Origin: Fundidesulfovibrio magnetotacticus
Lineage (GTDB): Bacteria > Desulfobacterota > Desulfovibrionia > Desulfovibrionales > Desulfovibrionaceae
Direction: 5' to 3'
Assembly: GCF_013019105.1 (NCBI RefSeq)
Contig: NZ_BLTE01000006.1
Span: 141,796 to 205,795 of the forward strand
Length of the DNA: 64,000 nt
In this document: in pieces, positions 1-9,605 of the stretch
Position numbering within the stretch: position 1 is the stretch's first letter
Layout: every line of letters begins with the position of its first letter
Translations under genes and position numbers: made by a program
The notes under the pieces: generated by a model
Database searches by the model: none
What the model was told of the DNA's origin: nothing
Seen by the model: the letters and a program-made list of their open reading frames with translations, nothing else

Positions 1-836
1 AGCACCACGAAGAGCACGCCCATGGCCGCCAGGATCAGTCGCATGGGCAGGTCCGAATGCAGGATGAAGGCCCGGAACGAAAGGGCCACCAGCCCCTTGA
101 GCGCCACCTTGGACGAGCCGCTGGCGCGGGCCTGGCGGTCCAGTTCGATGGACTTCTGCCGGAAGCCCACCGCAGCCCTCAGGCCCGGGAAGTAGGGGTT
201 GGCGTCGGCGCTCTCGACGAGAAGGCCCGCCACCTCCGTGCGGATGATGGAAAAGGTGCCGGCGTTGCGTGGAATGTGGAAGCTCGCGGACATGGAGAGC
301 AGCCGGTAGAACACCGGGGCGCACCAGCGCATCACCAGCCCGTCGTAGCGCTCGGCGCGCACGGCGTAGACCACGTCCTGCCCTGCGCCGTGGTCCAGGA
401 GCAGGGAGAAGTCCTCTGGACGGTCCTGCAGATCGCCGTCGATGACGCCCACCCACGCTGCCCCCAGCTCGCGCGCCCAGGCCGCCGCGCAGTGGCATCC
501 CGCCACCACGGCTGGCTGATGGCCGAAATTGCGCGAAAGGCGCACGAGCTTCACCGGCGCGGGATAATCGTGCAGATAGCGCTCCACGAGGGTCACGGTC
601 TGGTCGGTGGAGCCGTCGTCCACCACCACCACGCCCTTGACGTCCGGCCCCACGCCCCGGGCAAGGCGGTCGAAGAAGGCCTCCACATTGGATTCCTCGT
701 TGTAGAGGGGCACAACCACCACCAGGGAGCGGTCGTCGGCGGAGGGGCTGCGGTTGCTGCTGGGCGTCATGGGCATGGGCGTGGAGGGTGCGGCTGCCGG
801 GTTGCAGGGCTGCGCGCCGCGTATGGCGCTCGCCAT
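1..836 (-). CDS. Family 2 glycosyltransferase, DPM1/GtrB type (C-terminus cut by window edge)
   Basis: I read this on the minus strand; it runs off the left edge, so about 278 codons are visible. It has the GT-A signature of polyprenyl-phosphate sugar synthases: VVVVDDGSTD near residues 69-78, RNFGHQPAVVAG near 102-113 and the DGDLQD metal/nucleotide motif near 133-138. A hydrophobic stretch begins at the visible end, as expected for the two C-terminal membrane helices of GtrB-like enzymes. The family transfers a sugar from a nucleotide donor to undecaprenyl or dolichyl phosphate on the cytoplasmic face. The first 35 residues are low-complexity and no good ribosome site precedes the ATG at 836, so Met21 or Met23 may be the true start. 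It diverges from the GT39-type gene at 989, which could use the lipid-linked sugar. Confidence 0.85.
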   Translation of the reverse strand, partial: MASAIRGAQPCNPAAAPSTPMPMTPSSNRSPSADDRSLVVVVPLYNEESNVEAFFDRLARGVGPDVKGVVVVDDGSTDQTVTLVERYLHDYPAPVKLVRLSRNFGHQPAVVAGCHCAAAWARELGAAWVGVIDGDLQDRPEDFSLLLDHGAGQDVVYAVRAERYDGLVMRWCAPVFYRLLSMSASFHIPRNAGTFSIIRTEVAGLLVESADANPYFPGLRAAVGFRQKSIELDRQARASGSSKVALKGLVALSFRAFILHSDLPMRLILAAMGVLFVV

Positions 837-988
837 TCCGATCCGGCCATCTACCACGATCCCCCCGGAAGCGCAACGAGGCGCGCCGACGCGCCATCCC
901 TCGCCATGTTGCCTTTTTTCATGCCCGGCGCTAGTCAGGGCCAACCCGGACGCCCCGCGCGCCCGCGAATTCCAGGCGGCCTGCCCCC

Positions 989-3958
989 GTGACACATCCT
1001 CAGCAACATTCCGGCGACCGGATCCTCATCGCCCTCCTCACCCTGCTGGCCGCCTGCCTGCGCCTGAGCCACCTGGGACAGCCTTCCCTCTGGTGGGACG
1101 AGTTCATCACCCTGGGCGTGGCCCTGGAACCCCTGGCCCGGAGCCTGCGCACCCTCGCCTTCCAGTCCGCCTCGGACTACGGCGTCGAACTCTTCCCGCC
1201 CCTGGCCCACCTGATCACCCGCGCGACCCTCCTGGCCGGGCACGCCGACTGGCTCGTCCGGCTGCCCGTGTCCCTGGCGGGCATCGCCACCGTCCCGGCC
1301 TGCTTCGCGCTCCTGCGCCGCCCCCTGGGCAGGACCAGCGCCTTCGCCGCCGCGCTGCTCCTGGCCCTGTCGGTGTACCACGTGCACTTCAGCCGGGAGC
1401 TTCGGCCCTACGCCCTCTTCATGCTGGAGAACGCGCTCTCCATGGCCTGTCTGCTCCGCCACCTGGAGCGCCCCCGCCTGGGGACCGCGCTCGGCTTCGC
1501 GGCCCTGGCCCTGGCCATGCTCTACACCTCCTACATGGCCTCCACGCTTCTGGCGGCGCAGTTCCTCTTCGCGGGGGGCGTGCTGGCCCTGCGCGCCGCA
1601 CGGGGCCGCGACGCCCGGCGGGAGGCCTTCCGGGCAGGCCTCCTCCTGGCCCTGGCCCTGGTCCCGGCCGCACTGGCCTACCTGCCCTGGCTGCACGCCC
1701 AGGCGCGCGTGCTCACCCTCCTGCGAGACCCGGGCTTCGTGCCGCCCCTGGACTGGGGCTTCGTGCTGCGCACCCTCCGGGAGTTCGCCGCCTTCGCCTA
1801 CGTCGGCGATTTCCCCGCCTGGGCCCTCCTGGCCGCCCTGGGCCTTGCCGGAGCGGTTCTGGCCCTTCGCGAAAGGCGCTCGCGCCCCCTGGCCTGCCTG
1901 CTCCTGCTCTGGGCCGGGTTGCCGTGGCTTTCCATCGTGCTTGTCGGAGTGCGCATGGAGCTCTCCTCGCGCTACGTGTTCCCCACCATGCTGGCCTGCG
2001 TGCTCCTGGCCGGGCACGCCCTGGGCTGGACCGCCCGCACGCTCATGGACCGCCTGTTGCGCGGCGCCCGCTTCCCCCTGGCGGAAATCTCCCTGGCCGC
2101 CCTGGCCTGCGCGCTGGTCTCCATCCCCAACCTCCAGAGCCTGGACGCCTACTACGGCCGCGAAAGCTCCCACTACAAGGACCTGGCCGCCTGGTGCGCC
2201 GAGAACCGCGACGACGCCGACCTCCTGCTCTTCGCCCACCCGCGTCAGCTCAAGCTGGTCTCGAACTGGTACGTGCCCGGGCTCCTGGACGAGGCCCGAG
2301 CCCTCGCGGGCAAGGGCTACCTGCGCGCCCTGCTCCTTGCGCCGGACTCCCTCGGCGCGGCCGCGCTGCCCGGGGCCGTGCACCGCGCGCGCATCGCCTG
2401 GACCGACGTACTGCGCCTGGGCATCGCCCGCACCCCGGTGCGCCCCCTGATCCCAGACGCCACGGGCCTCTGCCGCTATGAGGACGACTTCTCCACACAG
2501 CGCTTCTACGAGGACGCCTTCGAGGCCCGCAACGCCGCCCCGTCCTTGGAGCAAAGGGTGCTCACGTCCTACGAACCGGCCCTGCCTGCCCGGGCCGTCT
2601 ACCGGTTCCAGGCCCCCCCGGAGTCGCGACCCGCCCGCGCGTCCCTCACCCTGGAGCTGGTCCTCTACGCCACCAACCTCGCGGATTCCGACGGGGCCGT
2701 CTCCGTGTGGGTCCGCCCCGGCGACGGGGAGCCGCGACCCGTGGCCCGCGTGGAGGCCCGCGAACTGCGCGGCCAAACGCCCGGCCCGGACAGGAAGCTG
2801 CGCAAGACCATCTCCTGGCCCCTGGACGACGCAGTGCGCGGCGCGTCCGCCTTCGACCTGATCCTGGAGATCGATCCTTCCACGCGCGAGATGCCGCTCG
2901 AAATCTCCGCCCTGCGCCTGGAAGCCGCCCTGGACGGCCTGCCCCCGCCGCCCCAGGCCCTGCCCCAGGCGCTCCTGGACCAGCTGCCCCTCGCGCCCTG
3001 GACACCCGGCGAACGGCTGGCCCTCTCCCGCGCCCTGCACGCCTTCGCCCTGGACGATGCGGCCCCCTTGGCAGGGACGTCACCCGCCTCCCTGCACCAG
3101 CGCTTCCTGGCCGAACACCCGGGCATCGACCCCGTGCGCCTGCTGGCGTACCCCGACGGAAGACCCGCCGCGGCCCTCTACGACGCCTCCCTGGCCGACC
3201 CCTTCGCGCCCCTGCCCGCAGGCGGCGAGACCCCGCTGGACGCCTGGCCGCGCAGCCCACGCGCCGTTCCGGCCCTGCGTCTGCGCGGACTCCTGGACCG
3301 CCCCGTGCTCCAGGCCGGAAACGCGCGCCTCTCCGTGGATGTGGTCAGCCCGCAGACCGGGACCCTGAGCCTGAACCTGGGCGGACGAGCGCGCCTGACC
3401 CTGGAGCCCCTCTTCACTCCCGGAAACCTGCCTCGCGGCATGGCCCTCTACGACGCGCGCCCGGCTGCCCGCGAAGAATGTCTGGTCTGCGACGGACCGC
3501 GCCCCTGTTCGGCCACCCTGGGCATCGTTACGGGGATGCCCGCCGGTCGCCTGCGCGTGCGGGCCTATCCGCGCGTGGAAGCGCGGCCCGACGGGACCAA
3601 CATGGTCCGTGCCCTCGTTTCATTGGACGGCCTCTCCTGGCGGGAAATGGGACGCTTCCAGGGCTCGGGCTCCGGCCGCTGGGAAGGCCTCAAAGCCCCG
3701 CGCTACTGGGAAACCGACCTGAACGGAGCAACCGGCGAAATCTTCGTGCGCTTCGAACTGGCAGGCTCCGGCGCGCAACTCTGGAGCGCGCCCGACGCCC
3801 GCATGCGCATCGACCTGGACCTGGACGCCAGAGCCGCCGCACCCCTCCAACTCCCAGCGTGGCCCCTGGCCGCCTGGACTTCCAATCCCAAAAGCCTCGA
3901 ACTGCTCCTGTTGGAGCGCCCCATCGTTTTTCCCGATTGGCTGATGCGTTCGCGCTAG
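989..3958 (+). CDS. GT39/ArnT-like integral membrane glycosyltransferase with large C-terminal domain
   Basis: A 989-residue protein starting at GTG. The N-terminal about 370 residues carry many hydrophobic helices; the first loop has LWWDEF (the Asp-Glu pair typical of lipid-linked sugar transferases of the PMT/ArnT superfamily) and SRELRPYALF, a motif common in bacterial GT39 proteins. Residues from about 380 onward are soluble, rich in beta-prone segments, and presumably periplasmic; this extension is longer than in usual GT39 members of about 500-600 residues and I do not recognise it. The neighbour on the other strand makes lipid-linked sugars, so a donor-synthase/transferase pair modifying an envelope glycan or protein is plausible. 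The substrate cannot be read from sequence. Confidence 0.8.
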   Translation: MTHPQQHSGDRILIALLTLLAACLRLSHLGQPSLWWDEFITLGVALEPLARSLRTLAFQSASDYGVELFPPLAHLITRATLLAGHADWLVRLPVSLAGIATVPACFALLRRPLGRTSAFAAALLLALSVYHVHFSRELRPYALFMLENALSMACLLRHLERPRLGTALGFAALALAMLYTSYMASTLLAAQFLFAGGVLALRAARGRDARREAFRAGLLLALALVPAALAYLPWLHAQARVLTLLRDPGFVPPLDWGFVLRTLREFAAFAYVGDFPAWALLAALGLAGAVLALRERRSRPLACLLLLWAGLPWLSIVLVGVRMELSSRYVFPTMLACVLLAGHALGWTARTLMDRLLRGARFPLAEISLAALACALVSIPNLQSLDAYYGRESSHYKDLAAWCAENRDDADLLLFAHPRQLKLVSNWYVPGLLDEARALAGKGYLRALLLAPDSLGAAALPGAVHRARIAWTDVLRLGIARTPVRPLIPDATGLCRYEDDFSTQRFYEDAFEARNAAPSLEQRVLTSYEPALPARAVYRFQAPPESRPARASLTLELVLYATNLADSDGAVSVWVRPGDGEPRPVARVEARELRGQTPGPDRKLRKTISWPLDDAVRGASAFDLILEIDPSTREMPLEISALRLEAALDGLPPPPQALPQALLDQLPLAPWTPGERLALSRALHAFALDDAAPLAGTSPASLHQRFLAEHPGIDPVRLLAYPDGRPAAALYDASLADPFAPLPAGGETPLDAWPRSPRAVPALRLRGLLDRPVLQAGNARLSVDVVSPQTGTLSLNLGGRARLTLEPLFTPGNLPRGMALYDARPAAREECLVCDGPRPCSATLGIVTGMPAGRLRVRAYPRVEARPDGTNMVRALVSLDGLSWREMGRFQGSGSGRWEGLKAPRYWETDLNGATGEIFVRFELAGSGAQLWSAPDARMRIDLDLDARAAAPLQLPAWPLAAWTSNPKSLELLLLERPIVFPDWLMRSR

Positions 3959-3971
3959 CGACGACGGGAGA

Positions 3972-4050
3972 CGCCTCCGGCGGCCAGGGCTCCGCCCTGG
4001 ACCCGCTGGGGGGATGATCCCCCCAGACCCCGCAATGGCTTCGCGGGCTT
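3972..4050. repeat. Intergenic palindromic repeats downstream of the GT39 gene
   Basis: This non-coding stretch holds two perfect hairpins: CCAGGGC-tcc-GCCCTGG at 3984-4000 and GGGGGGAT-g-ATCCCCCC at 4008-4024. Such units are scattered between genes in Desulfovibrio-type genomes. They lie just past the stop codon of the upstream gene and may also act as transcription brakes, but no T-run follows. Confidence 0.6.
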
Positions 4051-4373
4051 CACCGGGTAAGCCGTTGTTTATGGGGGCGGCCACTCCCCAGATGCCCGGA
4101 CAGCAGCGGACACCCGCCGGGAACGCGCTCAAAGCAGCGCTTATCCCGGCGGACCGCCATCGTCGCAAGCGACGATGAACGAGGAATTGTTTCATAAAAT
4201 CCGAGAATTGAATCTTGCTCGAAAATCTGGCGCGCAGCGCCACGGCTCCCCGCGCGGGGATTCGCGGCTTTGCGCGAATTCCCGCGCGACAGGCGGCGCA
4301 GCCGCAAGGGTCTTGCCAGCCTCTCCCTGCGCAGAGGCCAGGCAAAGGCAACACGATCCTTACCGGTGAAGCC

Positions 4374-4533
4374 CGCGAAGCGGAGAGGGATTCCAAAGGG
4401 CGCAGCCCTTTGGCCGCCGGAGGCTATTTCTCCGCCTGCCCGGCCGCTCATCACTGCCAGGTCGCACGCCGTCGCGAAGCGGAGAGGGATTCCAAAGGGT
4501 GCAGCCATCTGCCCGCCGGAGGCCGCTTCTCCG
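4374..4533. repeat. Two copies of a ~60-bp intergenic repeat
   Basis: Copy 1 (4374-4433) and copy 2 (4473-4533) share CGCGAAGCGGAGAGGGATTC, then CCAAAGGG, GCAGCC, GCCGGAGGC and TTCTCCG blocks with few differences, spaced 99 bp apart. On the minus strand they read as a pseudo-peptide (ASGGQ.AAPFGIPLRF) that is typical of Desulfovibrio intergenic repeats, not a protein. Together with the hairpins at 3972-4050 they fill the 615-bp gap between two convergent genes. Confidence 0.65.
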
Positions 4534-4573
4534 TCAGTCTGCCGTACTGACGGTCGCCGTATCCTGTCGCGGC

Positions 4574-5269
4574 TTAGCGGTTGCGGGCCTGGTAGCGGTT
4601 GGTGCGTGCTTCCAGCCTGCGGGAGAATTCGGTGAGCACGAAGCAGACCACGAAGTAAAGGACGGCGATGGTGATGAAGATTTCGAAGGGGGCCTTCATG
4701 GTGCGGTTGTTCACCTGAGTGGCGGTCTTGGTGAGTTCGTTGACGCCGATGATGTAGGCCAGGGAGGTGTCCTTGGTGAGCGAGACGAACTGGTTCACGA
4801 AGGAGGGGATCATGTTTTGCAGCGCCTGGGGCAGTATGACGTGGATCATGGCCTGGGTGTGCGAGAGGCCGGTGCCGCGTGCCGCTTCCATTTGTCCTTT
4901 GGGCAGGGAGAGCACGCCCGCGCGCACGATTTCGGCGATGTAGGCGCTGGTGAACACGATGAGTGCGATGATGGCGGACTGCCAGTCGGGCAGGTTGAAG
5001 CCGAACACGGCGGGGGCCAGGAAGAAGAACCAGAAGATGACCATGAGCAGCGGCGTGCCGCGGATCACTTCGATGTAGACCAGCGACGGCATGTTGAGCC
5101 ATTTACGCGAGGAGAGGCGGCAGACGCCCACCACGAGGCCCAGCCAGAAGGCGCCGAAGATGCCTGCCAGGGCCATGAGGATGGACATGGCCAGGCCGCC
5201 GAGGGGTCCGTTGGGGTAGGCGCCCCAGAGGAAGTAGTCCAGGTTGTTCCAGACGATGTCCCAGTGCAT
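4574..5269 (-). CDS. Polar amino acid ABC transporter permease
   Basis: A 231-residue membrane protein of the His/Glu/Gln/Arg/opine permease family. It carries the EAA loop that docks on the ATPase (EAARGTGLSHTQAM..ILPQA, near residues 133-152) and about five hydrophobic helices. It is the last gene of a minus-strand operon (ATPase, binding protein, two permeases), only 5 bp after the first permease, so the two permeases probably form a heterodimeric channel in the inner membrane. The ATG at 5269 gives the usual family length. Confidence 0.92.
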   Translation of the reverse strand: MHWDIVWNNLDYFLWGAYPNGPLGGLAMSILMALAGIFGAFWLGLVVGVCRLSSRKWLNMPSLVYIEVIRGTPLLMVIFWFFFLAPAVFGFNLPDWQSAIIALIVFTSAYIAEIVRAGVLSLPKGQMEAARGTGLSHTQAMIHVILPQALQNMIPSFVNQFVSLTKDTSLAYIIGVNELTKTATQVNNRTMKAPFEIFITIAVLYFVVCFVLTEFSRRLEARTNRYQARNR

Positions 5270-5274
5270 GCGTG

Positions 5275-5976
5275 CTACCTCGTGGCCGTGCGCAGCACGC
5301 GCAGGTTGTACTGCTGGATGGAGAAGGAGACGATGAGCGAGATGGACAGGTAGATGAGTGTGGACACCGTGAAGGCTTCGAAGCCGTGGAAGGTGTGCGA
5401 TTCGATCTGCCGGGCCATGTAGGTGAGGTCCATGACGCCGATGGTCATCACCAGTGAGGAGTTCTTGATGAGGTTCAGGAACTGCGAGACGAGGGGCGGC
5501 ACGATGATGCGGAAGGCCTGGGGCAGGATGACGTAGCCCATGGCCTGCATGAAGGAGAGTCCGCAGGCGCGGGAGGCTTCAAGCTGCGTTTTGGGGATGG
5601 CGAAGATGCCGGAGCGCAGGTCTTCGGCGATGAAGGCGGCTGTGTAGAAGCTCAGGGCGATGACGCCGCAGCTGAATTCGAAGTCCTGTGCGTTGAGCCA
5701 GCGGTTCACGCCGTCGGGCAGCACGGAGTAGGAGCCGAAATACCAGAAGAATATCTGAACCAGGAGCGGCGTGTTGCGGAAGAATTCCGTGTAGGTCCAG
5801 GCGATCCAGACGAGGGGTTTGACCTTGGTGATCCGGAGGATGCACAGGAGCGTGCCCATGACCAGGGCCAGGACGATGGAGATCGCGGAGATCTTGAGGG
5901 TGATGGCCAAGCCCTGGAGGATCCAGTCTCCGTATTCGCCGGAGACCACCAGGCCGAAGTCGAATTGATATGCCAA
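5275..5976 (-). CDS. Polar amino acid ABC transporter permease
   Basis: A 233-residue paralogue and partner of the permease immediately downstream. The EAA loop reads EASRACGLSFMQAMGYVILP near residues 142-161, and FRNTPLLVQIFFWYF is the typical segment of GltJ/AapQ-type permeases. It begins 194 bp after the binding-protein gene; that gap contains a strong hairpin repeat that could lower permease expression relative to the binding protein, a common arrangement in such operons. Substrate within the polar amino acids is not readable. Confidence 0.92.
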   Translation of the reverse strand: MAYQFDFGLVVSGEYGDWILQGLAITLKISAISIVLALVMGTLLCILRITKVKPLVWIAWTYTEFFRNTPLLVQIFFWYFGSYSVLPDGVNRWLNAQDFEFSCGVIALSFYTAAFIAEDLRSGIFAIPKTQLEASRACGLSFMQAMGYVILPQAFRIIVPPLVSQFLNLIKNSSLVMTIGVMDLTYMARQIESHTFHGFEAFTVSTLIYLSISLIVSFSIQQYNLRVLRTATR

Positions 5977-6075
5977 CGTGCTGCTCCAGGTGCGCCGGGC
6001 GGGGCCCGGGGGGCCGACGGGCGCGCGGGGCGCCCGTCGGAGATTGCCGGTCGGTCGGGGCTGCTAGTGTTTGGT

Positions 6076-6174
6076 CCTCAAGGTCCGTCCGTGCGGATTG
6101 TCAAGACAAGCAGCCAAAACCATTGATTATCCTTTTGAAAAACATGTTCATGTTTTTCAAAAGCTCGACACTAG
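6076..6174. repeat. ~100-bp two-hairpin intergenic element, copy A
   Basis: Copy A is about 80% alike by eye to copy B at 41847-41945. Both contain TCCGTCC.TGCGGATT, then CAAAACCATT, and a perfect hairpin; here it is CTTTTGAAAAACAT-gttc-ATGTTTTTCAAAAG (6132-6163). The element ends at the stop codon of the minus-strand binding-protein gene, exactly as copy B ends at the stop of ribF. It is probably a transcription terminator/attenuator or mRNA-stabilising element for the minus-strand gene. Confidence 0.7.
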
Positions 6175-6986
6175 GGCCAGAGTTCCATGGTCCAGGTGAG
6201 GGGGATGTAGTTCTTGGTGTCCTTGCCGAACCACTTGTCGTAGATCTTCTTGTAGGCGCCGGACTCCCACATTTCCATGAGGGTCAGGTTGATGAAGTCG
6301 CGGTACTTGGAGTCGTTCTCGACCACGCCCAGGCCGTAGGGTTCGGGGGAGATGTAGTCGCCCACGATGTCCCAGGCTTCGGGCTTGTCGTCGGCGTACT
6401 TGATGCCCACGAGGATGGCTTCGTCGGTGGTGACGGCTTCGACCTTGCCCTGCTTGAGGGCCAGGAAGGCTTCGGGGTAGGTTTCGAAGGAGACGACGGT
6501 GGTGGTGGGTTCGGCCTTCTTGACGTTCTGTTCGGAGGTGGAGCCCTTCACGGAGCCGACCTTCTTGCCGGCCAGGTCCTTGACGCTCTTGATGGGTCCG
6601 TCTTTCTTCACGAGCAGGCGCTGGCCGGTCATGAAGTAGGTGATGGAGAAGTCGACCTGGCCCTCGCGGTCTTTCTTGTGGGTCATGGTGGCGGCCACGA
6701 TGTCCACGTCGCCCTGGGTGAGCATGCCGATGCGGGTGGAGGAGGTGACGGGCTTGAGGGCCAGCTTCACGCCCAGCTTGTCGGCGATGTACTGCATGAT
6801 GTCGATTTCGAAGCCGACGATCTGCTTGGTTTTTTCATCGACGAAGCCGAAAGGCTGCTGGGAGTCTTTGACGCCGGCGGTGAACACGCCCTTGGCCTTG
6901 ATGTCTTCGAGCTTGCCGGCGAACGCCGGGGCCGCCGCCAGGGTCAGGATCATGAGGGCCACGAGGGCCTTTGCCAAACGCTTCAT
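6171..6986 (-). CDS. Amino acid ABC transporter periplasmic substrate-binding protein
   Basis: A 271-residue protein with a clear Sec signal peptide (MKRLAKALVALMILTLAAAP then AFA-GK, cut near residue 23-24). The mature part has the solute-binding family 3 features: VFTAGVKDSQQPFGFVDE at the start of lobe I, GFEIDIMQYIADKLG, and a lobe II segment with GKKVGSVKGSTSEQN. It captures a polar amino acid in the periplasm and delivers it to the two permeases encoded downstream. A strong ribosome site (GAGGAGG) lies just before the ATG. It follows the ATPase gene by 29 bp. Confidence 0.93.
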   Translation of the reverse strand: MKRLAKALVALMILTLAAAPAFAGKLEDIKAKGVFTAGVKDSQQPFGFVDEKTKQIVGFEIDIMQYIADKLGVKLALKPVTSSTRIGMLTQGDVDIVAATMTHKKDREGQVDFSITYFMTGQRLLVKKDGPIKSVKDLAGKKVGSVKGSTSEQNVKKAEPTTTVVSFETYPEAFLALKQGKVEAVTTDEAILVGIKYADDKPEAWDIVGDYISPEPYGLGVVENDSKYRDFINLTLMEMWESGAYKKIYDKWFGKDTKNYIPLTWTMELWP

Positions 6987-7015
6987 CGATGCCTCCTCTC
7001 GGTTTTGGGTTGCGG

Positions 7016-7744
<729 letters not shown>

Positions 7745-7865
7745 GAGGCGCGTTCCTCCCTGATAAATCACAATTCTCGCAAGAGCCCAAGGTAACCGGA
7801 TAGGGGCTTTCGGTCAAGGAACCCCTCGAAATGGTCGGGAATGCCCGCTGGCCGGGGCGCGGGGG

Positions 7866-8651
7866 CTACGCGGCCGGGGCGTCCAGGGTCGCGGCGACGC
7901 GGGCCTCGGGCGAGGCCAGGAGCACGCCGCGCGCCGGGGGGGCGGCCGGGGAGGCCGCGGGGTCATCGCGCCAGTTCTCCCGCAGGTAGCTGGCCACGGC
8001 TTCCAGCAGGTCGGCCCCGTCCTCGTGGTCCGGCCTGGCCTGCTCAAGCATTGCGCGCATGCGTTCGTCCAGGTGCAGGGTGAAGCGAAGCTCCGCGCCG
8101 CCAGGCAGGGTCACCGAGCAGGGCAGGCGGTGGGGCAGGTCTTCAAGCTCCCGCGGTCCGGCTTCGCCATGGGCCTTCAGCGGGCAGCGCGCGAAGCGAA
8201 GGAAGGCCAGCTCCAGGGCGCGGGCCAGGGCCTGGAGCGCCCTGCCCCGGGAGGTCGCGCCGTAGAAGGCCTCCAGGCGTTGCGCCCGCTGGCGCTCGCG
8301 GGTCATGTAGCCCTCCAGGATTTCCGAGAAGCGCGCGGGGTCCAGGTGCCCCAGGGCGAGCAGGGCCTCGCCCAGGTGCACCTGGTTGACGCTCTGGCGG
8401 AAGAGCAGTTCGTCCATGTGGCACCTGGCCACGTAGCCCAGCGACACGGCCAGGCTGCCGAAACTGCGCCCCGTGCCGCGCTGGCGCGCGAGGATGTCCT
8501 CCACCTGGGCGTGGGTGAGCATGCCCGCCTCCACGGCGAAATCGCCCAGGCGGCGGTTGGCCTCGCTCTGATGGGCGCAAGCCTCCTCCACCTGTCGGCG
8601 GGTGGCGTGGCCCTGCTCCACAAGGTAATGCCCCAGGAACTGGAAGCTCAC
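7866..8651 (-). CDS. Protein with two MshEN/GspE-N-like repeats; function unknown
   Basis: A 261-residue soluble protein. The first about 120 residues contain two copies of a helical module (LGHYLVEQGHATRRQVEEA..RRLGDFAVEAGMLTHAQVEDIL and FGSLAVSLGYVARCHMDELL..LGEALLALGHLDPARF) resembling the N-terminal repeats of GspE/PilB/MshE ATPases, a module that in some proteins binds c-di-GMP. The second half is unfamiliar, with a basic/Ala-rich end. No ATPase domain is present, so it may act as a regulatory adaptor. Its start overlaps the stop of the TPR gene upstream by 4 bp, so the two are translationally coupled. Confidence 0.7.
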   Translation of the reverse strand: MSFQFLGHYLVEQGHATRRQVEEACAHQSEANRRLGDFAVEAGMLTHAQVEDILARQRGTGRSFGSLAVSLGYVARCHMDELLFRQSVNQVHLGEALLALGHLDPARFSEILEGYMTRERQRAQRLEAFYGATSRGRALQALARALELAFLRFARCPLKAHGEAGPRELEDLPHRLPCSVTLPGGAELRFTLHLDERMRAMLEQARPDHEDGADLLEAVASYLRENWRDDPAASPAAPPARGVLLASPEARVAATLDAPAA

Positions 8652-9499
8652 GGCGCGCCTCCCTTGCTGCCGGACGGGCCGGGGCCCTGGGCCTCCAGCG
8701 ACGAATCGGCGATCAGCTCCATGCCCATCTCCACCGGGGGCGCGGGGGAAGCGCCGAGTTTGCGGTCGAGGTATTCCTTGAAGCGCAGGGCCGCGGCGTG
8801 GTCGGCCCGTAGCGCGAGCGCCCTCTCCACGAGGCGCAGGGCGGGGCGCGGTCGGCCCTTTTCCAGGAGCGCCCGGGCCATGTTGAGAAGCAGGTGCTCG
8901 TCGCGCGGGCTCAGGCGCAGGGCCTTGGCGTAGTGGCCCAGGGCCTGGGCGTGCATGCTGTTCTTGCGCAGCTGGATGCCGAACTCGTTGAACAGGTGTT
9001 TGTATTCGGGATCGAAGGCCCCTTCCAGACGGGAAAGCTTGCGGAAGACGACGTGGGCGTTCTGGGTGTCGCCGCGTTCCAGGTAGGTGAGCCCCAGGCC
9101 GAAGGAGGCGCGGATGTGGTTCTCGTCCAGGCGCAGGGCGTTCTTGTACTCGAATTCCGAGGTGAAGAGCTGGCCCTGCTCGCGGCAGCGGTCGGCGTCG
9201 TCCACCATCCGCTCCACGCGGGCCATGGCGGGCAGGTATTTCTGCAGATAGATGTGGGGCTCGGGCTTGAACTTGGCCAGCAGTTCCTCGCGGGTGACGT
9301 TCCGGGGCGCTCCGGCCGGGGTGTAGTTCTGCGAGAGCGGCGTGCAGGTCACCACGCCAGGCTCTTTCTCCTCGGCGTATAGATAGACCACCTGCTGCAC
9401 GCGGCGTTTCGTGGCCCCGAAGCCCACGGTGGTCGTCGTCTCGGCGGCGAAGACCCCCTGTACGGCCTGGGCGGAGGCTCTGTCCGGCTTTTCGGTCAT
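8648..9499 (-). CDS. Tetratricopeptide repeat protein
   Basis: A 283-residue protein without a signal peptide. TPR units occupy roughly residues 105-260 (LYERGDTQNAHVVFRKL-like and ALGHYAKALRLSPRDEHLLL, ALRLVERALALRADHAAAL). The N-terminal 90 residues (VQQVVYLYAEEKEPGVVTC..) form a separate conserved-looking domain I cannot name. TPRs mediate protein contacts, so this is likely the scaffold partner of the overlapping downstream gene. It is divergent from the HlyD/MacA operon across a 106-bp gap. Confidence 0.75.
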   Translation of the reverse strand: MTEKPDRASAQAVQGVFAAETTTTVGFGATKRRVQQVVYLYAEEKEPGVVTCTPLSQNYTPAGAPRNVTREELLAKFKPEPHIYLQKYLPAMARVERMVDDADRCREQGQLFTSEFEYKNALRLDENHIRASFGLGLTYLERGDTQNAHVVFRKLSRLEGAFDPEYKHLFNEFGIQLRKNSMHAQALGHYAKALRLSPRDEHLLLNMARALLEKGRPRPALRLVERALALRADHAAALRFKEYLDRKLGASPAPPVEMGMELIADSSLEAQGPGPSGSKGGAP

Positions 9500-9605
9500 T
9501 CGTACCTACTTGTTATCCAAACCGCGCCGCACTGTCCACGCCGCCGCGCGACATGACGGAATTTGCTGATGACCCCTCGCCGAGCCTGGGCTATGGAACG
9601 GCTCC

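Noticed and set aside
57..992. Long plus-strand open frame over the left-edge glycosyltransferase
   Set aside because: It is antisense to a gene with clear GT2 motifs; its peptide is Gly/His/Val-rich shadow sequence with no family features.
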